A stretch of DNA of 64,000 bases, from assembly GCF_021513195.1 (NCBI RefSeq), contig NZ_CP090974.1, forward strand, positions 322,001-386,000, written 5' to 3'. Within the stretch, counting starts at the first letter, position 1; each line of letters starts with the position of its first letter. Source of the DNA: Shewanella sp. OMA3-2 (GTDB lineage: Bacteria > Pseudomonadota > Gammaproteobacteria > Enterobacterales > Shewanellaceae). Under the pieces are notes generated by a model. That model made no database searches. It was not told the DNA's origin and saw only the letters and a program-made list of their open reading frames with translations. Made by a program: the position numbers and the translations under genes. This document shows, in pieces, positions 21,559-33,493 of the stretch.

Positions 21559-22791
21559 TTAACCGCTGATTAAATTATTGAGTTCTAAAATAGGTTGTAA
21601 GATTGCCATTACAATAAATAACACCACACCCGCCATGCTAACAACAAGCAAGGGTTCAAATACTCCGATAGCAATATTGACGTTTGATTCAAATTCACGG
21701 TCTTGGTTATCTGCCGCACGTTCTAACATATTTTCTAGCTGACCACTTTTTTCACCTGAAGCTATCATATACAGCATCATAGCGGGAAACAGTTTAGTGT
21801 TGGTTAGTGCGGCTCCTAAACTGGTACCTTCTCGCACTCTCGCACTGGCATCATCAACAGCGGCACGCACTTTAACATTTTGCAGTACCTCACTGGCAAT
21901 ACGCATACCGTCTAATAATGGCACCGCGCTGGCAGATAAAATACTCAGTGTCCGAGCAAATCGCGCGGTATTGATACTCTTACTGACCTTACCAATCACC
22001 GGAAGTTTCAATAACAAAGAATCAAACTTCATCCGCATTGCGGGCTGAGTTAATAATCGTTTAAACCCAGCAAACAAAATAATGATCAAACCCACAAGAA
22101 TAAAACCGTAGTTTTGCACAAAATCTGAAGCAAGAATTAAAAACTGGGTTGTTCCGGGTAACTCTTGCCCCATATGTTCAAATTGCCCTACCACTTTAGG
22201 CACAACGGCGGCCAATAACACCGCAATAACGCCTACGGCAACCGTAGTCAGTACCGCAGGATAGATCATTGCCTGAGTTAATTTTGATTTTAATTGCTGA
22301 CGGCGTTCGGTGTAGTCGGCTAAACGATTTAATACCACTTCTAAATGGCCAGATTTTTCACCCGACGCTACCATGGCACGATATAAATCATCAAATACAT
22401 GGGGGAACTCCGCCATTGAGTCAGCAAGGCTATAACCTTCAACAACTCGTGAGCGAACTGCCATGATCATATTACCTAAACGGGCTTTTTCAGATTGTTG
22501 CCCTACCGCTTTTAAGGCTTCTTCAATTGGTAAGCCTGCGGCAACTAAGGTGGCGATTTGTCGGGTAATTAGCGCTAATTCTGCAACCGAAATACGTTTT
22601 TTGAATAAGTTACCAAAACTAAAGCCGCCACTTTGTGAACGCGCTTCTTTATCTGCCACTTGCTGTATTTCTACCGGCATTAGGCGTTGTTCACGCAATT
22701 GACTACGGGCATGACGCGCCGAGTCGGCTTCTATCACCCCTTTTTGTTGCTTGCCTTTTTTATCAAGGGCTTTGTATTCAAACGCTGCCAT
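21559..22791 (-). CDS. gspF: Type II secretion system inner-membrane protein GspF
   Basis: GspF is the polytopic platform protein. The 410-residue product has two T2SF cytoplasmic domains (about 73-195 and 276-398) separated by membrane helices (about 172-195 and 225-245) and ends with a helix at about 380-400. The motifs GLPIEEAL, VASGEKSG and IASGEKSGQLENML are visible. It begins 3 bases after gspE. Confidence 0.96.
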   Translation of the reverse strand: MAAFEYKALDKKGKQQKGVIEADSARHARSQLREQRLMPVEIQQVADKEARSQSGGFSFGNLFKKRISVAELALITRQIATLVAAGLPIEEALKAVGQQSEKARLGNMIMAVRSRVVEGYSLADSMAEFPHVFDDLYRAMVASGEKSGHLEVVLNRLADYTERRQQLKSKLTQAMIYPAVLTTVAVGVIAVLLAAVVPKVVGQFEHMGQELPGTTQFLILASDFVQNYGFILVGLIIILFAGFKRLLTQPAMRMKFDSLLLKLPVIGKVSKSINTARFARTLSILSASAVPLLDGMRIASEVLQNVKVRAAVDDASARVREGTSLGAALTNTKLFPAMMLYMIASGEKSGQLENMLERAADNQDREFESNVNIAIGVFEPLLVVSMAGVVLFIVMAILQPILELNNLISG

Positions 22792-22794
22792 TGA

Positions 22795-24351
22795 TTATTC
22801 CTCGCGAGTAACGCGCAGTACTTCTTCTAATGTAGTCACGCCTGCTAGTACTTTACTCATACCATCATGACGAATACTTGGAATGTTTTTACGAACATAC
22901 TTTTCAATAGCTAATTCACCACGACCACCGTGAATAAGCTCACGCACGTTATCATCAACCACTAGCAGTTCATGAATACCGGTACGCCCTCGATAGCCAT
23001 TTTCGCCACAGGCTTTACAGCCTTTAGCACGGAAAATAACCCGTGTGTCATTGGCGGTTATACCTAACAACTCACGTTCACGCTCATCTGGCACATGCGA
23101 CTCTTTACATTTAGGGCACAAGGTACGAATTAATCGCTGCGCCAATACGCCAAGTAAACTGGATGACACTAGAAAAGGCTCTACGCCCATATCTTGCAGA
23201 CGCGTAATGGCGCCTGAGGCGGTATTAGTATGCAAAGTAGAGATGACTAAGTGACCAGTAAGTGACGCTTGCACCGCAATTTGAGCGGTTTCTAAATCAC
23301 GAATTTCACCAATCATTACTACATCAGGATCTTGGCGTAATATGGCGCGTAAACCGCGGGCAAATGTCATGTCGACTTTGTTGTTAACCTGCGTTTGACC
23401 TATACCCTCTAGCTCATATTCGATAGGATCTTCAACGGTTAAGATATTGGTGTCTTTGGAGTTAATTTCGGTTAAGCCAGCATACAAGGTGGTACTTTTA
23501 CCAGACCCTGTTGGACCGGTCACCAAAATTATGCCGTGGGGTTTACGAATAAGTTGATCAAATTGCTCGCGGATACCTGAAGTCATGCCTAATTGTTGTA
23601 AATCAAGGTTACCGGTATTTTTATCCAGTAGACGCATTACTACCCGTTCACCATGACTTGATGGCATGGTCGAAACACGCACATCAACCGCACGACCAGC
23701 TATTCGCAATGAAATACGCCCGTCCTGTGGAACACGTTTTTCGGCTATGTCTAATCGCGCCATCACCTTAATACGTGACACTAACAAAGAGGATAATTTG
23801 CGGTTTGGCTTTAAAACTTCTTTGAGTACACCATCAATACGGAAGCGAACAATAAGTTGCTTTTCATAGGTTTCAATGTGGATATCTGATGCTTCTTCTT
23901 TGATGGCTTCGGATAATAAGGCATTGATCAATTTAATGATTGGTGCGTCATCATCACCTTCAAGCAAATCTTCTGTTTGCGGCAGTTCTTCAGCTAAGGT
24001 AAACAAGTCCATCTCATTGCCAATATCTTCCATTAGCTGTTGTGCTTCTGACGAATTGGCTTGATAGGCTTGGGTTAATTTTGCCTCAAAAGTGTTTTTT
24101 TCCAATTTGAATAAGGGTAAATCTTTTCCGGTATAACGACGTACCTCAAGCATGGCTTCAATAGGTGTCGCTTCGGTGTAAAACAGCGACAACAGCTCAT
24201 CTTGTTTTGCCAGCACCAATTGAAAACGATGGGCAAAAGTAAACGGTAGTCGCTCTTTGCTATTGGAGCGGAAGACTTCATCGCCTTCCACCTCTAGCGC
24301 TAACTCTTGAGATGCCTGCGCCAACGGATCCGCTGCGATATCAGTCATCAT
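22795..24351 (-). CDS. gspE: Type II secretion system ATPase GspE
   Basis: GspE powers pseudopilus assembly. It has Walker [16 protein letters not shown], Asp box TVEDPIEYE, Walker [13 protein letters not shown], the His box [15 protein letters not shown], and the zinc tetracysteine CPKC...[12 protein letters not shown] typical of GspE. Starts at GTG 24360, ATG 24351 and ATG 24348 are all possible. All overlap the gspD stop. I prefer 24351 because it is an ATG with a GAG a few bases upstream. Confidence 0.95.
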   Translation of the reverse strand: MMTDIAADPLAQASQELALEVEGDEVFRSNSKERLPFTFAHRFQLVLAKQDELLSLFYTEATPIEAMLEVRRYTGKDLPLFKLEKNTFEAKLTQAYQANSSEAQQLMEDIGNEMDLFTLAEELPQTEDLLEGDDDAPIIKLINALLSEAIKEEASDIHIETYEKQLIVRFRIDGVLKEVLKPNRKLSSLLVSRIKVMARLDIAEKRVPQDGRISLRIAGRAVDVRVSTMPSSHGERVVMRLLDKNTGNLDLQQLGMTSGIREQFDQLIRKPHGIILVTGPTGSGKSTTLYAGLTEINSKDTNILTVEDPIEYELEGIGQTQVNNKVDMTFARGLRAILRQDPDVVMIGEIRDLETAQIAVQASLTGHLVISTLHTNTASGAITRLQDMGVEPFLVSSSLLGVLAQRLIRTLCPKCKESHVPDERERELLGITANDTRVIFRAKGCKACGENGYRGRTGIHELLVVDDNVRELIHGGRGELAIEKYVRKNIPSIRHDGMSKVLAGVTTLEEVLRVTREE

Positions 24352-26515
24352 TCTGCTCACTATCGTTATAGTTGTTGCCGCTTTCGTTTAACTCATCTTG
24401 GTCAACTTTTTGTTTGTTTTCGTTAATGCTTCTTAATGCTGGGTCAGTTTCACGCATTTGGGTTTCTAACCCTTTACCATTTTTATAACGTTCAAGGACT
24501 TGGTTAACGTCATCTGGAACATACGTGTCTTGATCCCATTCATCTAATATTGGCACATTAGAGTTAGGCATTAAGTTAATGCCACCGCTTTGCTGCTCAA
24601 GCTGCAATGCGCGGAAATAGTTATATTTACGGCCTGCTATGCCTTCCATGGTAATACCGTCACGGATAATGGTTGGCTTAATAAACACCATTAGATTTTT
24701 CTTTTTCTTACCGCTTGATGACGATTTAAATAAATGGCCAATAATAGGTAAATCGCCTAAAAATGGGACTTTTTGTACGCTTTCTTGTACTTCTTCGCTG
24801 ATTAAGCCGCCCAGTACCACAATTTGACCAGAATCCGCCATCACGGTAGTGGTTAAGCGGCGAGTTGCAAACGTCACATCGACACCGGTTTTACCATTAA
24901 TACCTGACACTTCTTGTTCAATGGTGAGTTTAACTGACGTGCCTTCGTTAATTTGTGGTACTACTTTTAACTTAACACCGACTTCTTTACGCTCAACGGT
25001 TTGGAAAGGGTTACTGTTACCATTACTTGAATTTTGGCTACCGGTTAAAATAGGCACTTCATCACCGACAATAAATGAGGCTTCTTGGTTATCAAGGGTG
25101 GTAATAGACGGCGTTGCCAATACGTTTGAATTAGTGTCACTTGATACCGCTTGAATAAGCGCTCCAAAGTCACCCATTGCCACGCCCCAAGCCATACCGT
25201 TTACTTTGCCTAATGCTTGCGCAAGTAAAGTAATATCGCCAGGGGTATCAGGATTGTCAGTACACGTTTGGTTATCTCCCGCACCACTACAAGTTTGTGA
25301 CGCCTTTTGATCTCGAGCACTCCATATACCCGCACCAATCTCGCCAATTGTCGGGCCTAGGTTATTAAACTGAGTGCCACCACCCGCTTCAGCAACCCAT
25401 TGAATACCAAAACCAACATCATCGCCTTCGGCGACTTCAACAATAATCGCTTCGACCAATACCTGTGCACGACGAATGTCGAGTTGATTAATGACACTTT
25501 CAATCGTGCGCATTTGATCGGGCTCAGCACTGATCACTAATGCGTTAGTATCTGGGTGAGCCATAATGTTAATTTCATTACGGCGTTTACTGCTGCCACC
25601 GGCTTGGGTAGCACCGCCGTCTTTATCACTTTGTAAATTCTGTGCAAAACCGGTTAACACTTCAACTAAATCTTCAGCCTTGGCATAACGTAAGTAACGC
25701 ACCTTAGTGTTGCCGGTAGTGGCTTGCTCTGCGTCTAAACGCTTAATTAATTCAACCACGCGTTGACGGCTTTTCTCATCACCACTAACAATTACAGCGT
25801 TCATACGCTCGTCGGCAACCACTTTAGGGGCTTGACCCGGTAATTGTGCTTGATTAGCACTTGAGCGATAAAGCGTATCAATAATACGAACTATTTCACC
25901 TGCAGACGCGAACTCTAATGACACGACCTGAACAGCGGTATCACCCTGCTTATCCACGCGGCGCACAATATCCACCAGCTTATTAACAACCGCGGCTCGA
26001 CCTGAGATCATTAACACGTTGGATGGATCATAGTTAACAACGTTACCGCCACCTGCATTATCATTTAATTGACGCAGTAGCGGCGCAAGTTGCTTGGCTT
26101 CGGTATTGTATAACGCCACAATACGCGTCACCATTTCATCACCTAGGCCTGGGGTAGAGTCATCTGCCACACGAATAGCAGCAGTTTTAGCGTCTTTATC
26201 TTTAATGACCTTAATGACATGGTTTTCCATTTCAACCACGGCATAACCATAGACTTGCAGCACATTGAGGAAAAATTGGTAATACTGATCGTCATTTAAC
26301 AGATCATAACTGCGCACATTAATTTTACCGCGCACGGTAGGATCGACAATAATGGTTTTATTCAGGTTTTTACCGACAATGTTAATAAACTCTTGTATGT
26401 CAGTACCTTTGAAATTGGCAGCATATTGTTCCGACCAAGCGCCATGGGAAGCGAGCATCGCAGCACCGGCTATCATGCCTGCAATAATCTTGTGTCGAAG
26501 TCCTTTGTTATTCAT
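24341..26515 (-). CDS. gspD: Type II secretion system secretin GspD
   Basis: GspD forms the outer-membrane secretin channel. The 724-residue product has a signal peptide (cleavage near ASHGAWS), N0 ([23 protein letters not shown] start), three N1-N3 repeats, the secretin core with VPILTGSQ and LGGLISE, and an S-domain-like acidic tail. The signal peptide is not a lipoprotein signal, so a pilotin or other route is expected for outer-membrane delivery. Confidence 0.96.
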   Translation of the reverse strand: MNNKGLRHKIIAGMIAGAAMLASHGAWSEQYAANFKGTDIQEFINIVGKNLNKTIIVDPTVRGKINVRSYDLLNDDQYYQFFLNVLQVYGYAVVEMENHVIKVIKDKDAKTAAIRVADDSTPGLGDEMVTRIVALYNTEAKQLAPLLRQLNDNAGGGNVVNYDPSNVLMISGRAAVVNKLVDIVRRVDKQGDTAVQVVSLEFASAGEIVRIIDTLYRSSANQAQLPGQAPKVVADERMNAVIVSGDEKSRQRVVELIKRLDAEQATTGNTKVRYLRYAKAEDLVEVLTGFAQNLQSDKDGGATQAGGSSKRRNEINIMAHPDTNALVISAEPDQMRTIESVINQLDIRRAQVLVEAIIVEVAEGDDVGFGIQWVAEAGGGTQFNNLGPTIGEIGAGIWSARDQKASQTCSGAGDNQTCTDNPDTPGDITLLAQALGKVNGMAWGVAMGDFGALIQAVSSDTNSNVLATPSITTLDNQEASFIVGDEVPILTGSQNSSNGNSNPFQTVERKEVGVKLKVVPQINEGTSVKLTIEQEVSGINGKTGVDVTFATRRLTTTVMADSGQIVVLGGLISEEVQESVQKVPFLGDLPIIGHLFKSSSSGKKKKNLMVFIKPTIIRDGITMEGIAGRKYNYFRALQLEQQSGGINLMPNSNVPILDEWDQDTYVPDDVNQVLERYKNGKGLETQMRETDPALRSINENKQKVDQDELNESGNNYNDSEQNDD

Positions 26516-26541
26516 TATTCTTATTCCCCTAATGCCACTAA

Positions 26542-27468
26542 TTAATGTTGTGGCAAACTAAACATGATTTCGACCAATTGTCCTTCGCGTTCGACCATTA
26601 CTGACATTTCCGTCAATTCAGACAACTGCGTCATCACTTCTAATGCCTGACTCATTTCGGTCAGATCAAATCCGTTAATTGATTTAGCTAAATCACTCGG
26701 TTGGAACCCTGCTTGCTTAAACAGTTCCACATCTTTACCTGGATTTAAACGATACCCTGCTATCTCACCGTCTTTTTGAACGGGCGAAATGGCAATGTAA
26801 TCGGTAATTTTACTTGGGTCAGACAGTAATTCCTGACGTGAATGAGCCAATTCAGCAGAAAGTGTGCTATTGCGCATATCTACTTTTCTAACATCACGAG
26901 TATCACGCTGGTCAGTTTTAGCCTGCTGAAGCTGTTGATTTATATTGCTTTGCGTGGTGTATGTTAAGCCATCTAACATCAAGGTCTCATAACGCCCTGA
27001 ATTAGTAATGATAATGCGATCGGCGTAGACCTCTTTTAGTGAAGCAGAAGTCCCTTTAATTTTATCGCCAAGACTGTAGGTTTCTTGGTTGCCGCTAGAT
27101 TCAATCACGGCCAAACCATGCTGCTCAGATGTTGATGCGACCACACCCGTCAAAAGAATGGATAAATTGGTTTTAGGCGCGTCAGTGATTTGCTCAACGA
27201 CCTCAGCCTTAGGGCGGTTATTATTACTATCAATTTGACCAAATAATAATAAATTGCGCACAGCACTAAGCTCGACACGCTTAGCAGAAGACGTCGATAT
27301 AGGAGAGGGTTGCCAGTTTGCCTGATTGTCAGACATGGGCATTAACTTCCATGTAATTTGTGCTGCAAGCAGCAACACAATTATAAGACCTAGCCCAAAG
27401 ACAATATTACTCACTTGTTTATGAGGGATAACAGCCGCTTTGGTGATCAGTTTATCTAATAAATCCAT
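26542..27468 (-). CDS. gspC: Type II secretion system protein GspC
   Basis: GspC connects the inner-membrane platform to the secretin. It has one membrane helix (about 22-42), a periplasmic HR domain (LLLFG, then SILLTGVVAS around 104-113), and a C-terminal PDZ domain (about 222-300, GYRLNPGKDVELF). The gene is first in the minus-strand operon. GAGGG lies about 10 bases before the ATG, and the 254-bp region to hslR must hold divergent promoters. Confidence 0.94.
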   Translation of the reverse strand: MDLLDKLITKAAVIPHKQVSNIVFGLGLIIVLLLAAQITWKLMPMSDNQANWQPSPISTSSAKRVELSAVRNLLLFGQIDSNNNRPKAEVVEQITDAPKTNLSILLTGVVASTSEQHGLAVIESSGNQETYSLGDKIKGTSASLKEVYADRIIITNSGRYETLMLDGLTYTTQSNINQQLQQAKTDQRDTRDVRKVDMRNSTLSAELAHSRQELLSDPSKITDYIAISPVQKDGEIAGYRLNPGKDVELFKQAGFQPSDLAKSINGFDLTEMSQALEVMTQLSELTEMSVMVEREGQLVEIMFSLPQH

Positions 27469-27722
27469 AGGTTTTGGACCCTCTATACTTTTACAGTACA
27501 GGCCTCTGTTTTAATGTTAGTAATTAAGCAATAGCCACTTATGCTAACTCACACTGCAATACGCAACAAGCCCGCAACAGATCAATTGGCGAAATACGCC
27601 CAAATATGCTAACTTTACGCGCCTAAAATGGCTGTGAGGCCTGTCGCTTTTTACGATGATACTTTATCGATATGACGGTAAAATGAATCAGCTTGTGAAT
27701 TCAGTCCTGTTTAGGAGGCGCT

Positions 27723-28121
27723 TTGAAAGACAATAAGTCCGATAAATCCACTATTAGGCTCGACAAATGGCTTTGGGCTGCTCGTTTTTACAAAACCCGC
27801 GCATTAGCCAAAGACATGATTAACGGCGGTAAAGTACATTACAATGGACAACGTACTAAATCCAGTAAGAATGCTGAATTAGGCTCTACAATACGGATCC
27901 GCCAAGGTCATGATGATAGAGAAGTCATTATTGTAAAGCTATCTGAACATCGCCAAGGTGCTGAAATTGCAAAAAGCCTCTATCAAGAAACTGAACAAAG
28001 TGTGGTTAAACGTGAGTTTAACGCCGAAGCAAGACGATTAAACATGCTAAATAACCCGGTTCCTGATCATAAACCGGATAAAAAACAGCGCAGACAGCTT
28101 ATGCGCTTCAAAGAATTATAG
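27723..28121 (+). CDS. hslR: Ribosome-associated heat-shock protein HslR (Hsp15)
   Basis: Hsp15 binds 50S subunits carrying a nascent chain and helps recycle them after heat stress. The 132-residue product has the S4 RNA-binding motif RLDKWLWAARFYKTRALAKDMINGGKVHYNG near the N-terminus and a basic C-terminus. Initiation is at TTG 27723 behind a perfect AGGAGG four bases upstream; no ATG is available upstream. It heads hslR-hslO, as in E. coli. Confidence 0.94.
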   Translation: MKDNKSDKSTIRLDKWLWAARFYKTRALAKDMINGGKVHYNGQRTKSSKNAELGSTIRIRQGHDDREVIIVKLSEHRQGAEIAKSLYQETEQSVVKREFNAEARRLNMLNNPVPDHKPDKKQRRQLMRFKEL

Positions 28122-28169
28122 AATTAGCCGATTAATCAATTAATCAGCTTATTACAGAAGAGATACGTG

Positions 28170-29030
28170 ATGACTAACGATATATTACACCGCTACCTGT
28201 TTGATAACGCTGATGTCCGTGGTGAAATTGTTCAATTACAAGACTGTTACCAACAAGTGCTATCAGCCCATGATTACCCTGTCGCGGTACAGATTTTATT
28301 AGGCCAATTGATGGCTGCAACGTCTTTACTTACCGCCACAATAAAGTTCTCAGGCGACATTAGTGTCCAACTACAAGGTGACGGCCCAGTTTCTTTAGCA
28401 GTCATTAATGGCAATAACAAACAAGTATTACGCGGTGTGTCACGCTGGAAAGGCGATATTGCCGCAGATGCTAGCCTGCAAGATATGATGGGTAAAGGCT
28501 ACATGGTAATCACTCTAACCCTGGACGAAGGTGAGCGTTATCAAGGTATTGTTTCGCTAGACCACCCTAATATGGCGGCATGTTTAGAAGAATACTTTAA
28601 CCAGTCAGAACAGTTACCAACCCAAATCCAGCTCTTTGCCAACGGCCAACAAGCTGCAGGTATGCTATTGCAGGTGTTACCTTCTAAATCAGCAGAAAAT
28701 GAAGACTATGAGCACTTATCAGCCATTACCGCCACGATTAAAGCTGATGAGCTATTCACCCTTGACGCGGAGCAAGTATTACACCGCTTATATCATCAAG
28801 AAGAAGTGCGTTTATTTGACCCTGTTGATGTAACATTTAAATGCAGTTGCTCACGCGAGCGCAGCGCAGCGGCTATTCGTACCATTCCACAAACAGAAGC
28901 AGAGCAGATTTTAGCTGAGGAAGGTAAAATTGATATGGGCTGCGAATACTGTTCGGTAATGTACACCTTTGATAGTATCGACATCGCATCTATTTATGCC
29001 ATCAGCCCAACTAGCGACACAGCACAGTAA
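28170..29030 (+). CDS. hslO: Redox-regulated chaperone Hsp33
   Basis: Hsp33 is a cytoplasmic holdase activated when its zinc-bound cysteines are oxidised. The 286-residue product starts [16 protein letters not shown] and carries the zinc motif CSCS (about 230) and CEYC (about 263). A GTG immediately before the ATG is in frame, but I take ATG 28170. It follows hslR by 48 bp. Confidence 0.95.
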   Translation: MTNDILHRYLFDNADVRGEIVQLQDCYQQVLSAHDYPVAVQILLGQLMAATSLLTATIKFSGDISVQLQGDGPVSLAVINGNNKQVLRGVSRWKGDIAADASLQDMMGKGYMVITLTLDEGERYQGIVSLDHPNMAACLEEYFNQSEQLPTQIQLFANGQQAAGMLLQVLPSKSAENEDYEHLSAITATIKADELFTLDAEQVLHRLYHQEEVRLFDPVDVTFKCSCSRERSAAAIRTIPQTEAEQILAEEGKIDMGCEYCSVMYTFDSIDIASIYAISPTSDTAQ

Positions 29031-29065
29031 CCACGCTACGTCCAAAAAGCTGAAAGAGTTTCACA

Positions 29066-29091
29066 AAAAAGGCGCTAAAGGCGTCTTTTTT
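29066..29091 (+). terminator. Terminator after hslO
   Basis: A 10-bp stem (29066-29075 with 29081-29090, one G-T pair) with a 5-base loop ends in a T-run. It lies 36 bases past the hslO stop. Confidence 0.85.
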
Positions 29092-29285
29092 AGTCTTTGT
29101 TCTCAGTAAAAAATAGACAAACCTGAAAAACTTTCAAAAAAATTACCAAACTGTTCGTTACCCCGCTTCCAACATACGTTACAATCACGCTACTGAACGG
29201 CATAAACATATAATAATAGCCTTTCAGAACACCTATTTCTTATGCTTTAGAGCGAAAACGACCTATAAAATTGGAGATTTACACT

Positions 29286-30827
29286 ATGGCGGATGTATCA
29301 AACCGCGTTCACCTTAATCCGACAACTGCGCAACTTGTAGAAATAGCGCTTCTTCGTGGCGAAGGTCAACTTACCGCAAACGGTGCATTAGTGGCAAAAA
29401 CGGGAGAAAGAACAGGACGTTCACCTAACGATCGTTTTATTGTTAAAGAATCAGGTTCAGAAAGCGAAATCGAATGGGGCAAAGTCAACCGTCCATTCGA
29501 TGCTGGAAAATTTGATGCGTTGTGGGGTCGTGTAGAAGCTTATCTAGCAGACAAAGAATTATTTATGTCTGAACTTGAAGTCGGCGCAGATGATGATCAT
29601 TATCTACCGATAAAAGTGACTACCGAATATGCATGGCATCAGATATTTGCACGTAATTTATTTATCGCCCCCGAAACCTTTAACCGTGGCAACAAAGATG
29701 TATGGCAAATAATCAACGCGCCTGGTTTTGTCTGTGTGCCTGAGCGTGATGGTACAAACTCTGAAGCAACGGTTATCCTTAACTTTGCTGAGCGTAAAGT
29801 CTTATTAGCCGGTCTTAAATACGCGGGCGAAATGAAGAAGTCGATGTTCTCGGTACAAAACTTCTTACTACCAGCCAAAGGCGTGTTACCAATGCATTGC
29901 TCGGCAAACGTCGGTCATGATGGCGATACCACCCTATTTTTTGGTTTATCAGGCACAGGTAAAACCACCTTGTCAGCCGATCCAAAACGCTTCCTTATTG
30001 GTGACGATGAACATGGTTGGGCACCGGGTGGCGTGTTTAACATTGAAGGCGGTTGTTACGCCAAATGTATCGATTTAAGCCAAAAGAATGAACCTGTCAT
30101 TTGGGATGCGATTCGTTTTGGTACTGTGCTTGAAAACGTCGTGTTAGATGCTGATCGCGTACCGGATTATTCAGATACCAGCTTAACCGAAAACAGCCGC
30201 GCAGCTTATCCTCTTGAACATATTGCCCAACGTAAAGAAGAAAACTGTGGCGCAGAGCCAAACTCAGTGGTGTTTTTAACTTGTGATGTGTCTGGTGTAT
30301 TACCGCCAGTTTCAATCCTGACCAAAGAGCAAGCTGCTTATCACTTCCTGTCTGGTTACACTGCTAAAGTGGGCTCTACAGAAATGGGTTCTACCGCCGC
30401 CATCCAATCAACATTTTCAACCTGTTTTGGTGCGCCTTTCTTCCCTCGCCCAGCGGGTGTTTACGCCGAGTTATTAATGAAGCGTATCGAATCATTCGGT
30501 AGCCGAGTTTACCTAGTCAATACAGGTTGGACAGGTGGCCCACATGGTGTTGGTAAGCGTTTTGACATACCAACAACTCGCGCCATTGTTGATGCTATTG
30601 TTAGCGGTGAGCTGAAAGACGTTGAAACCGTGCATATTGAGAAGTTGAATTTATCTGTACCTGTAGCGATTACCGGTGTTGATAGCAAATTGCTTAACCC
30701 AGTGAACACTTGGGCTGATAAGGCTGAATACGATAAGTATGCCCAGCAAATTGCCCAAGAGTTTGCGGCAAACTTCGTTAAATATGATGTGTCAGATGCG
30801 ATTAAAAATGCTGGACCTAAGGCTTAA
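29286..30827 (+). CDS. pckA: Phosphoenolpyruvate carboxykinase (ATP)
   Basis: PckA converts oxaloacetate plus ATP to PEP, ADP and CO2, the first committed step of gluconeogenesis. The 513-residue product has [10 protein letters not shown], the kinase-1a loop [14 protein letters not shown], the metal-site IGDDEHGW and the adenine-side [15 protein letters not shown] start at ATG 29286, nine bases after GGAG; the TTG at 29271 overlaps that ribosome site and is rejected. It is flanked by terminators on both sides, so it is monocistronic. Confidence 0.97.
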   Translation: MADVSNRVHLNPTTAQLVEIALLRGEGQLTANGALVAKTGERTGRSPNDRFIVKESGSESEIEWGKVNRPFDAGKFDALWGRVEAYLADKELFMSELEVGADDDHYLPIKVTTEYAWHQIFARNLFIAPETFNRGNKDVWQIINAPGFVCVPERDGTNSEATVILNFAERKVLLAGLKYAGEMKKSMFSVQNFLLPAKGVLPMHCSANVGHDGDTTLFFGLSGTGKTTLSADPKRFLIGDDEHGWAPGGVFNIEGGCYAKCIDLSQKNEPVIWDAIRFGTVLENVVLDADRVPDYSDTSLTENSRAAYPLEHIAQRKEENCGAEPNSVVFLTCDVSGVLPPVSILTKEQAAYHFLSGYTAKVGSTEMGSTAAIQSTFSTCFGAPFFPRPAGVYAELLMKRIESFGSRVYLVNTGWTGGPHGVGKRFDIPTTRAIVDAIVSGELKDVETVHIEKLNLSVPVAITGVDSKLLNPVNTWADKAEYDKYAQQIAQEFAANFVKYDVSDAIKNAGPKA

Positions 30828-31129
30828 CTCCCCTTGCTTTAGGTAACCATTTTAACCGCCAATAAGCCCTAACCTTGTTAGGGCTTATTTTTTGCCCTTT
30901 CACCATCTGCTTAAACTAGGTGCACGAATAGTCTCTTCTCGATTAACAACATTTCAGTTACCGTACTAAACCTGCGATTTAGATTCATCCACTCCAGCCG
31001 CTATATGCATAACAGATTAGCTATGTAACTAACTTTGTAACAAGCTTTAACATCTAGGTTATTTCGCCTAAAACGTTGCTATGATAAGTAATATTTCAAA
31101 CTCATAAAAATAATTTTAAGCGAGCCAAT
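30828..31129. other. Intergenic gap between pckA and the M14 peptidase gene
   Basis: This stretch holds the pckA terminator (30861-30893) and AT-rich upstream sequence of the peptidase gene. I see no ORF, repeat or RNA gene. Confidence 0.5.
30861..30893 (+). terminator. Terminator after pckA
   Basis: A perfect 12-bp stem AATAAGCCCTAA/TTAGGGCTTATT with a 5-base loop is followed by a T-run, 34 bases past the stop. Confidence 0.92.
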
Positions 31130-32950
31130 ATGCACCGATTAGCCCTATCAACCAGTATTGCTACCCTATTACTGTCATCATCATGTTTTGCCGATACACA
31201 TGCTAAGACGCAATTTATTAATGATTCGATTTTACCGCCCATTCATACTTGGCAAGGCAAAAGTGAATCACTGTTGGTGGCAAGTGATAATCCGTGGGTG
31301 ACGCCATTTGAGCTGCAAAATTATCTTAATAGCCCCAGTTATGCCGACACGGTAAGCTGGTTTGATAAACTTGTGCAAAGTAGCCCAATGCTTAAAAAAG
31401 TCAGCATAGGCAAAAGCCCACAGGGGCGTGATATTTGGATGATTGTCGCCTCTAAAGCCGGCGCTGCTACACCTGTTCAATTAAGCCAAAACAATCAGCC
31501 TACCGTATTAGTTCAAGCCGGTATTCATTCGGGCGAAATAGACGGTAAAGATGCGGGCATGATGTTGCTGCGCGACATAGCCCATGGCAATAAAGCAGCC
31601 TTATTAGATAATGCAAACCTACTTTTTATTCCTATTCTGTCGGTTGATGCTCACGAGCGAAGCAGTCAATACAGTCGCGTTAATCAACGCGGCCCCATCA
31701 ATATGGGCTGGCGTACAACAGCCACCAATCTAAATTTAAACCGAGATTACGCCAAAGCAGATGCGCCTGAAATGCAACATCTGTTAAGCGCCATCAACCA
31801 ATGGCAACCTGATTTGTACATAGATGTGCATGTTACCGACGGCATTGACTATCAATATGACGTCACTTTTGGCTATAACGTTAAGCAAGGCGCTAGCCCA
31901 AAGATATTTGCATGGTTAGACAACACTTACAGGCCAGAAATTGAATCTGCCTTATCAGCCAATGGTCATATTCCAGGTAAACTTATTTTTGCCAATGACA
32001 ATACCGATATGCACAAAGGCGTATCTTACTGGAACCCAAGCCCACGTTTTTCAAATGGCTATGGTGATGCACGACATTTACCAACAATCTTAATTGAAAA
32101 TCATAGCTTAAAACCTTTTAAACAACGGGTTTTAGGCACCTATGTAATGTTAGAGCAAACCTTAAAAACCGTCGGAGAGCACAGTAAAACCTTATCAGCG
32201 GCAATCAATCAGGATCAACAACGGCTGGCCAGCAATATTGTTTTAACCTGGAAAGATGAGCCCCAGGCAACATGGGACTTTAAAGGGATTGATTACACGC
32301 TTGAAAAAAGTGCCATCAGCGGCGCAAATGTGGTGCGCTGGACCGGAGAGCCCAAGCTTTATAAAGACTTGCCAGTTATCGGCAACACTAAAGCTGACAT
32401 TCAAGTGACTCGACCCAACGCCTATTATATTCCGTCACAATGGACTGCCGTGATTGAAAAGTTAGCATTACACGGTATAGAGATGACCAGCTTAGCTAAG
32501 CCGATAACCATCACCGCCGAACAATATCGCTTTGAGCATCCCAAATTTGGCCAGCAGGATTATGAAAGTCGCCAAACAGTACAGGCCGACACGATAAGTG
32601 ACACAATCAAAGTCACACTCGATGCTGGTACAATTAAAATTGATACCGCACAACCTCTCGGTAACTTAGCTATTTTGTTACTTGAGCCTCAGGCGGAAGA
32701 TTCATTGTTTTTCTGGGGTTTTTTCAACACTATCTTTACTCGTACAGAATACATTGAAGATTATGCTGTTGAGCCATTAGCGGTAAAAATGCTCGCACAA
32801 AACCCACAATTGAAGGCTGAGTTTGACCAGGCATTGAAAGATAAAACCTTTGCCAGTGACAGTGATGCTAGATTACGTTGGTTTTATGAGCGTAGCCCGT
32901 ATTACGACCAGCAATATCAAGTTTATCCCGTCTTAAGAGAAGTCCGATAA
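31130..32950 (+). CDS. Exported M14-family zinc metallopeptidase
   Basis: The 606-residue product has a signal peptide (cleavage near CFADTHA) and an M14 carboxypeptidase domain at about 55-345. Zinc ligands are seen in AGIHSGEIDGKD (His and Glu) and in DLYIDVHVTDG (His). LIENHSLKPF carries a candidate catalytic Glu. It should act in the periplasm or outside on peptides. The C-terminal 250 residues are of unknown fold. It is monocistronic. The exact substrate cannot be told from sequence. Confidence 0.87.
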   Translation: MHRLALSTSIATLLLSSSCFADTHAKTQFINDSILPPIHTWQGKSESLLVASDNPWVTPFELQNYLNSPSYADTVSWFDKLVQSSPMLKKVSIGKSPQGRDIWMIVASKAGAATPVQLSQNNQPTVLVQAGIHSGEIDGKDAGMMLLRDIAHGNKAALLDNANLLFIPILSVDAHERSSQYSRVNQRGPINMGWRTTATNLNLNRDYAKADAPEMQHLLSAINQWQPDLYIDVHVTDGIDYQYDVTFGYNVKQGASPKIFAWLDNTYRPEIESALSANGHIPGKLIFANDNTDMHKGVSYWNPSPRFSNGYGDARHLPTILIENHSLKPFKQRVLGTYVMLEQTLKTVGEHSKTLSAAINQDQQRLASNIVLTWKDEPQATWDFKGIDYTLEKSAISGANVVRWTGEPKLYKDLPVIGNTKADIQVTRPNAYYIPSQWTAVIEKLALHGIEMTSLAKPITITAEQYRFEHPKFGQQDYESRQTVQADTISDTIKVTLDAGTIKIDTAQPLGNLAILLLEPQAEDSLFFWGFFNTIFTRTEYIEDYAVEPLAVKMLAQNPQLKAEFDQALKDKTFASDSDARLRWFYERSPYYDQQYQVYPVLREVR

Positions 32951-33100
32951 GCACAAATTAACCTTCGGAACTTGTCATGGCTAGAGACTCATCAAAGTCA
33001 GTTATTATTCACCACTATGATGAGTCAATCCTACCAAGATTACATGGCTCAGGTCCGTTGTATTGAGCGAACTATTTTGCTGGTTTGAACGTATATATAA

Positions 33101-33376
33101 TTAGGTGCCGCTGTTAATTAAGGCTAATTTTTTATGTCTTGGCAGTTTTTTTATCGCAATTTCACGCATTGTCGCACTACTGCGGCAATGCAACGACTCT
33201 TGATAGACTAAGGTTAACGGGCCTTTACCTTTAAGATACTTTGCCGCCAAAGGGCCTGATGATTGATGTTCAGAAAATCGTCGAGGAACATCAGTGGTTA
33301 TCCCGGTATATAAATGTCCGTTGGCACATTCAATTATGTATAAAAACCAATTTTTTGCCGATTTTTTTTGCTGCAT
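33101..33376 (-). CDS. GIY-YIG nuclease superfamily protein (YhbQ/UPF0213-like)
   Basis: The 91-residue product is a single GIY-YIG domain: FLYIIECANGHLYTGITTDVPRRFSEH at the N-terminus, with the two Tyr and catalytic Arg, then a Lys-rich middle and ALINSGT end. Its 5' end is divergent from moeA. The cellular role of this small family is not settled; a structure-specific nuclease role is inferred. Confidence 0.87.
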   Translation of the reverse strand: MQQKKSAKNWFLYIIECANGHLYTGITTDVPRRFSEHQSSGPLAAKYLKGKGPLTLVYQESLHCRSSATMREIAIKKLPRHKKLALINSGT

Positions 33377-33493
33377 ATTTTATAAAAACCTTACGTTGGA
33401 TCATAAAACACTACGATTATCATGGCATACTAACCGACAATTTTATCTTCTCACCACTTGGTGATGACAACCCTGCTTTTAAAGGAATATCTG

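Noticed and set aside
29271..29285. TTG at 29271 as the pckA start
   Set aside because: It lies on the ribosome site. ATG 29286 gives the normal N-terminus.
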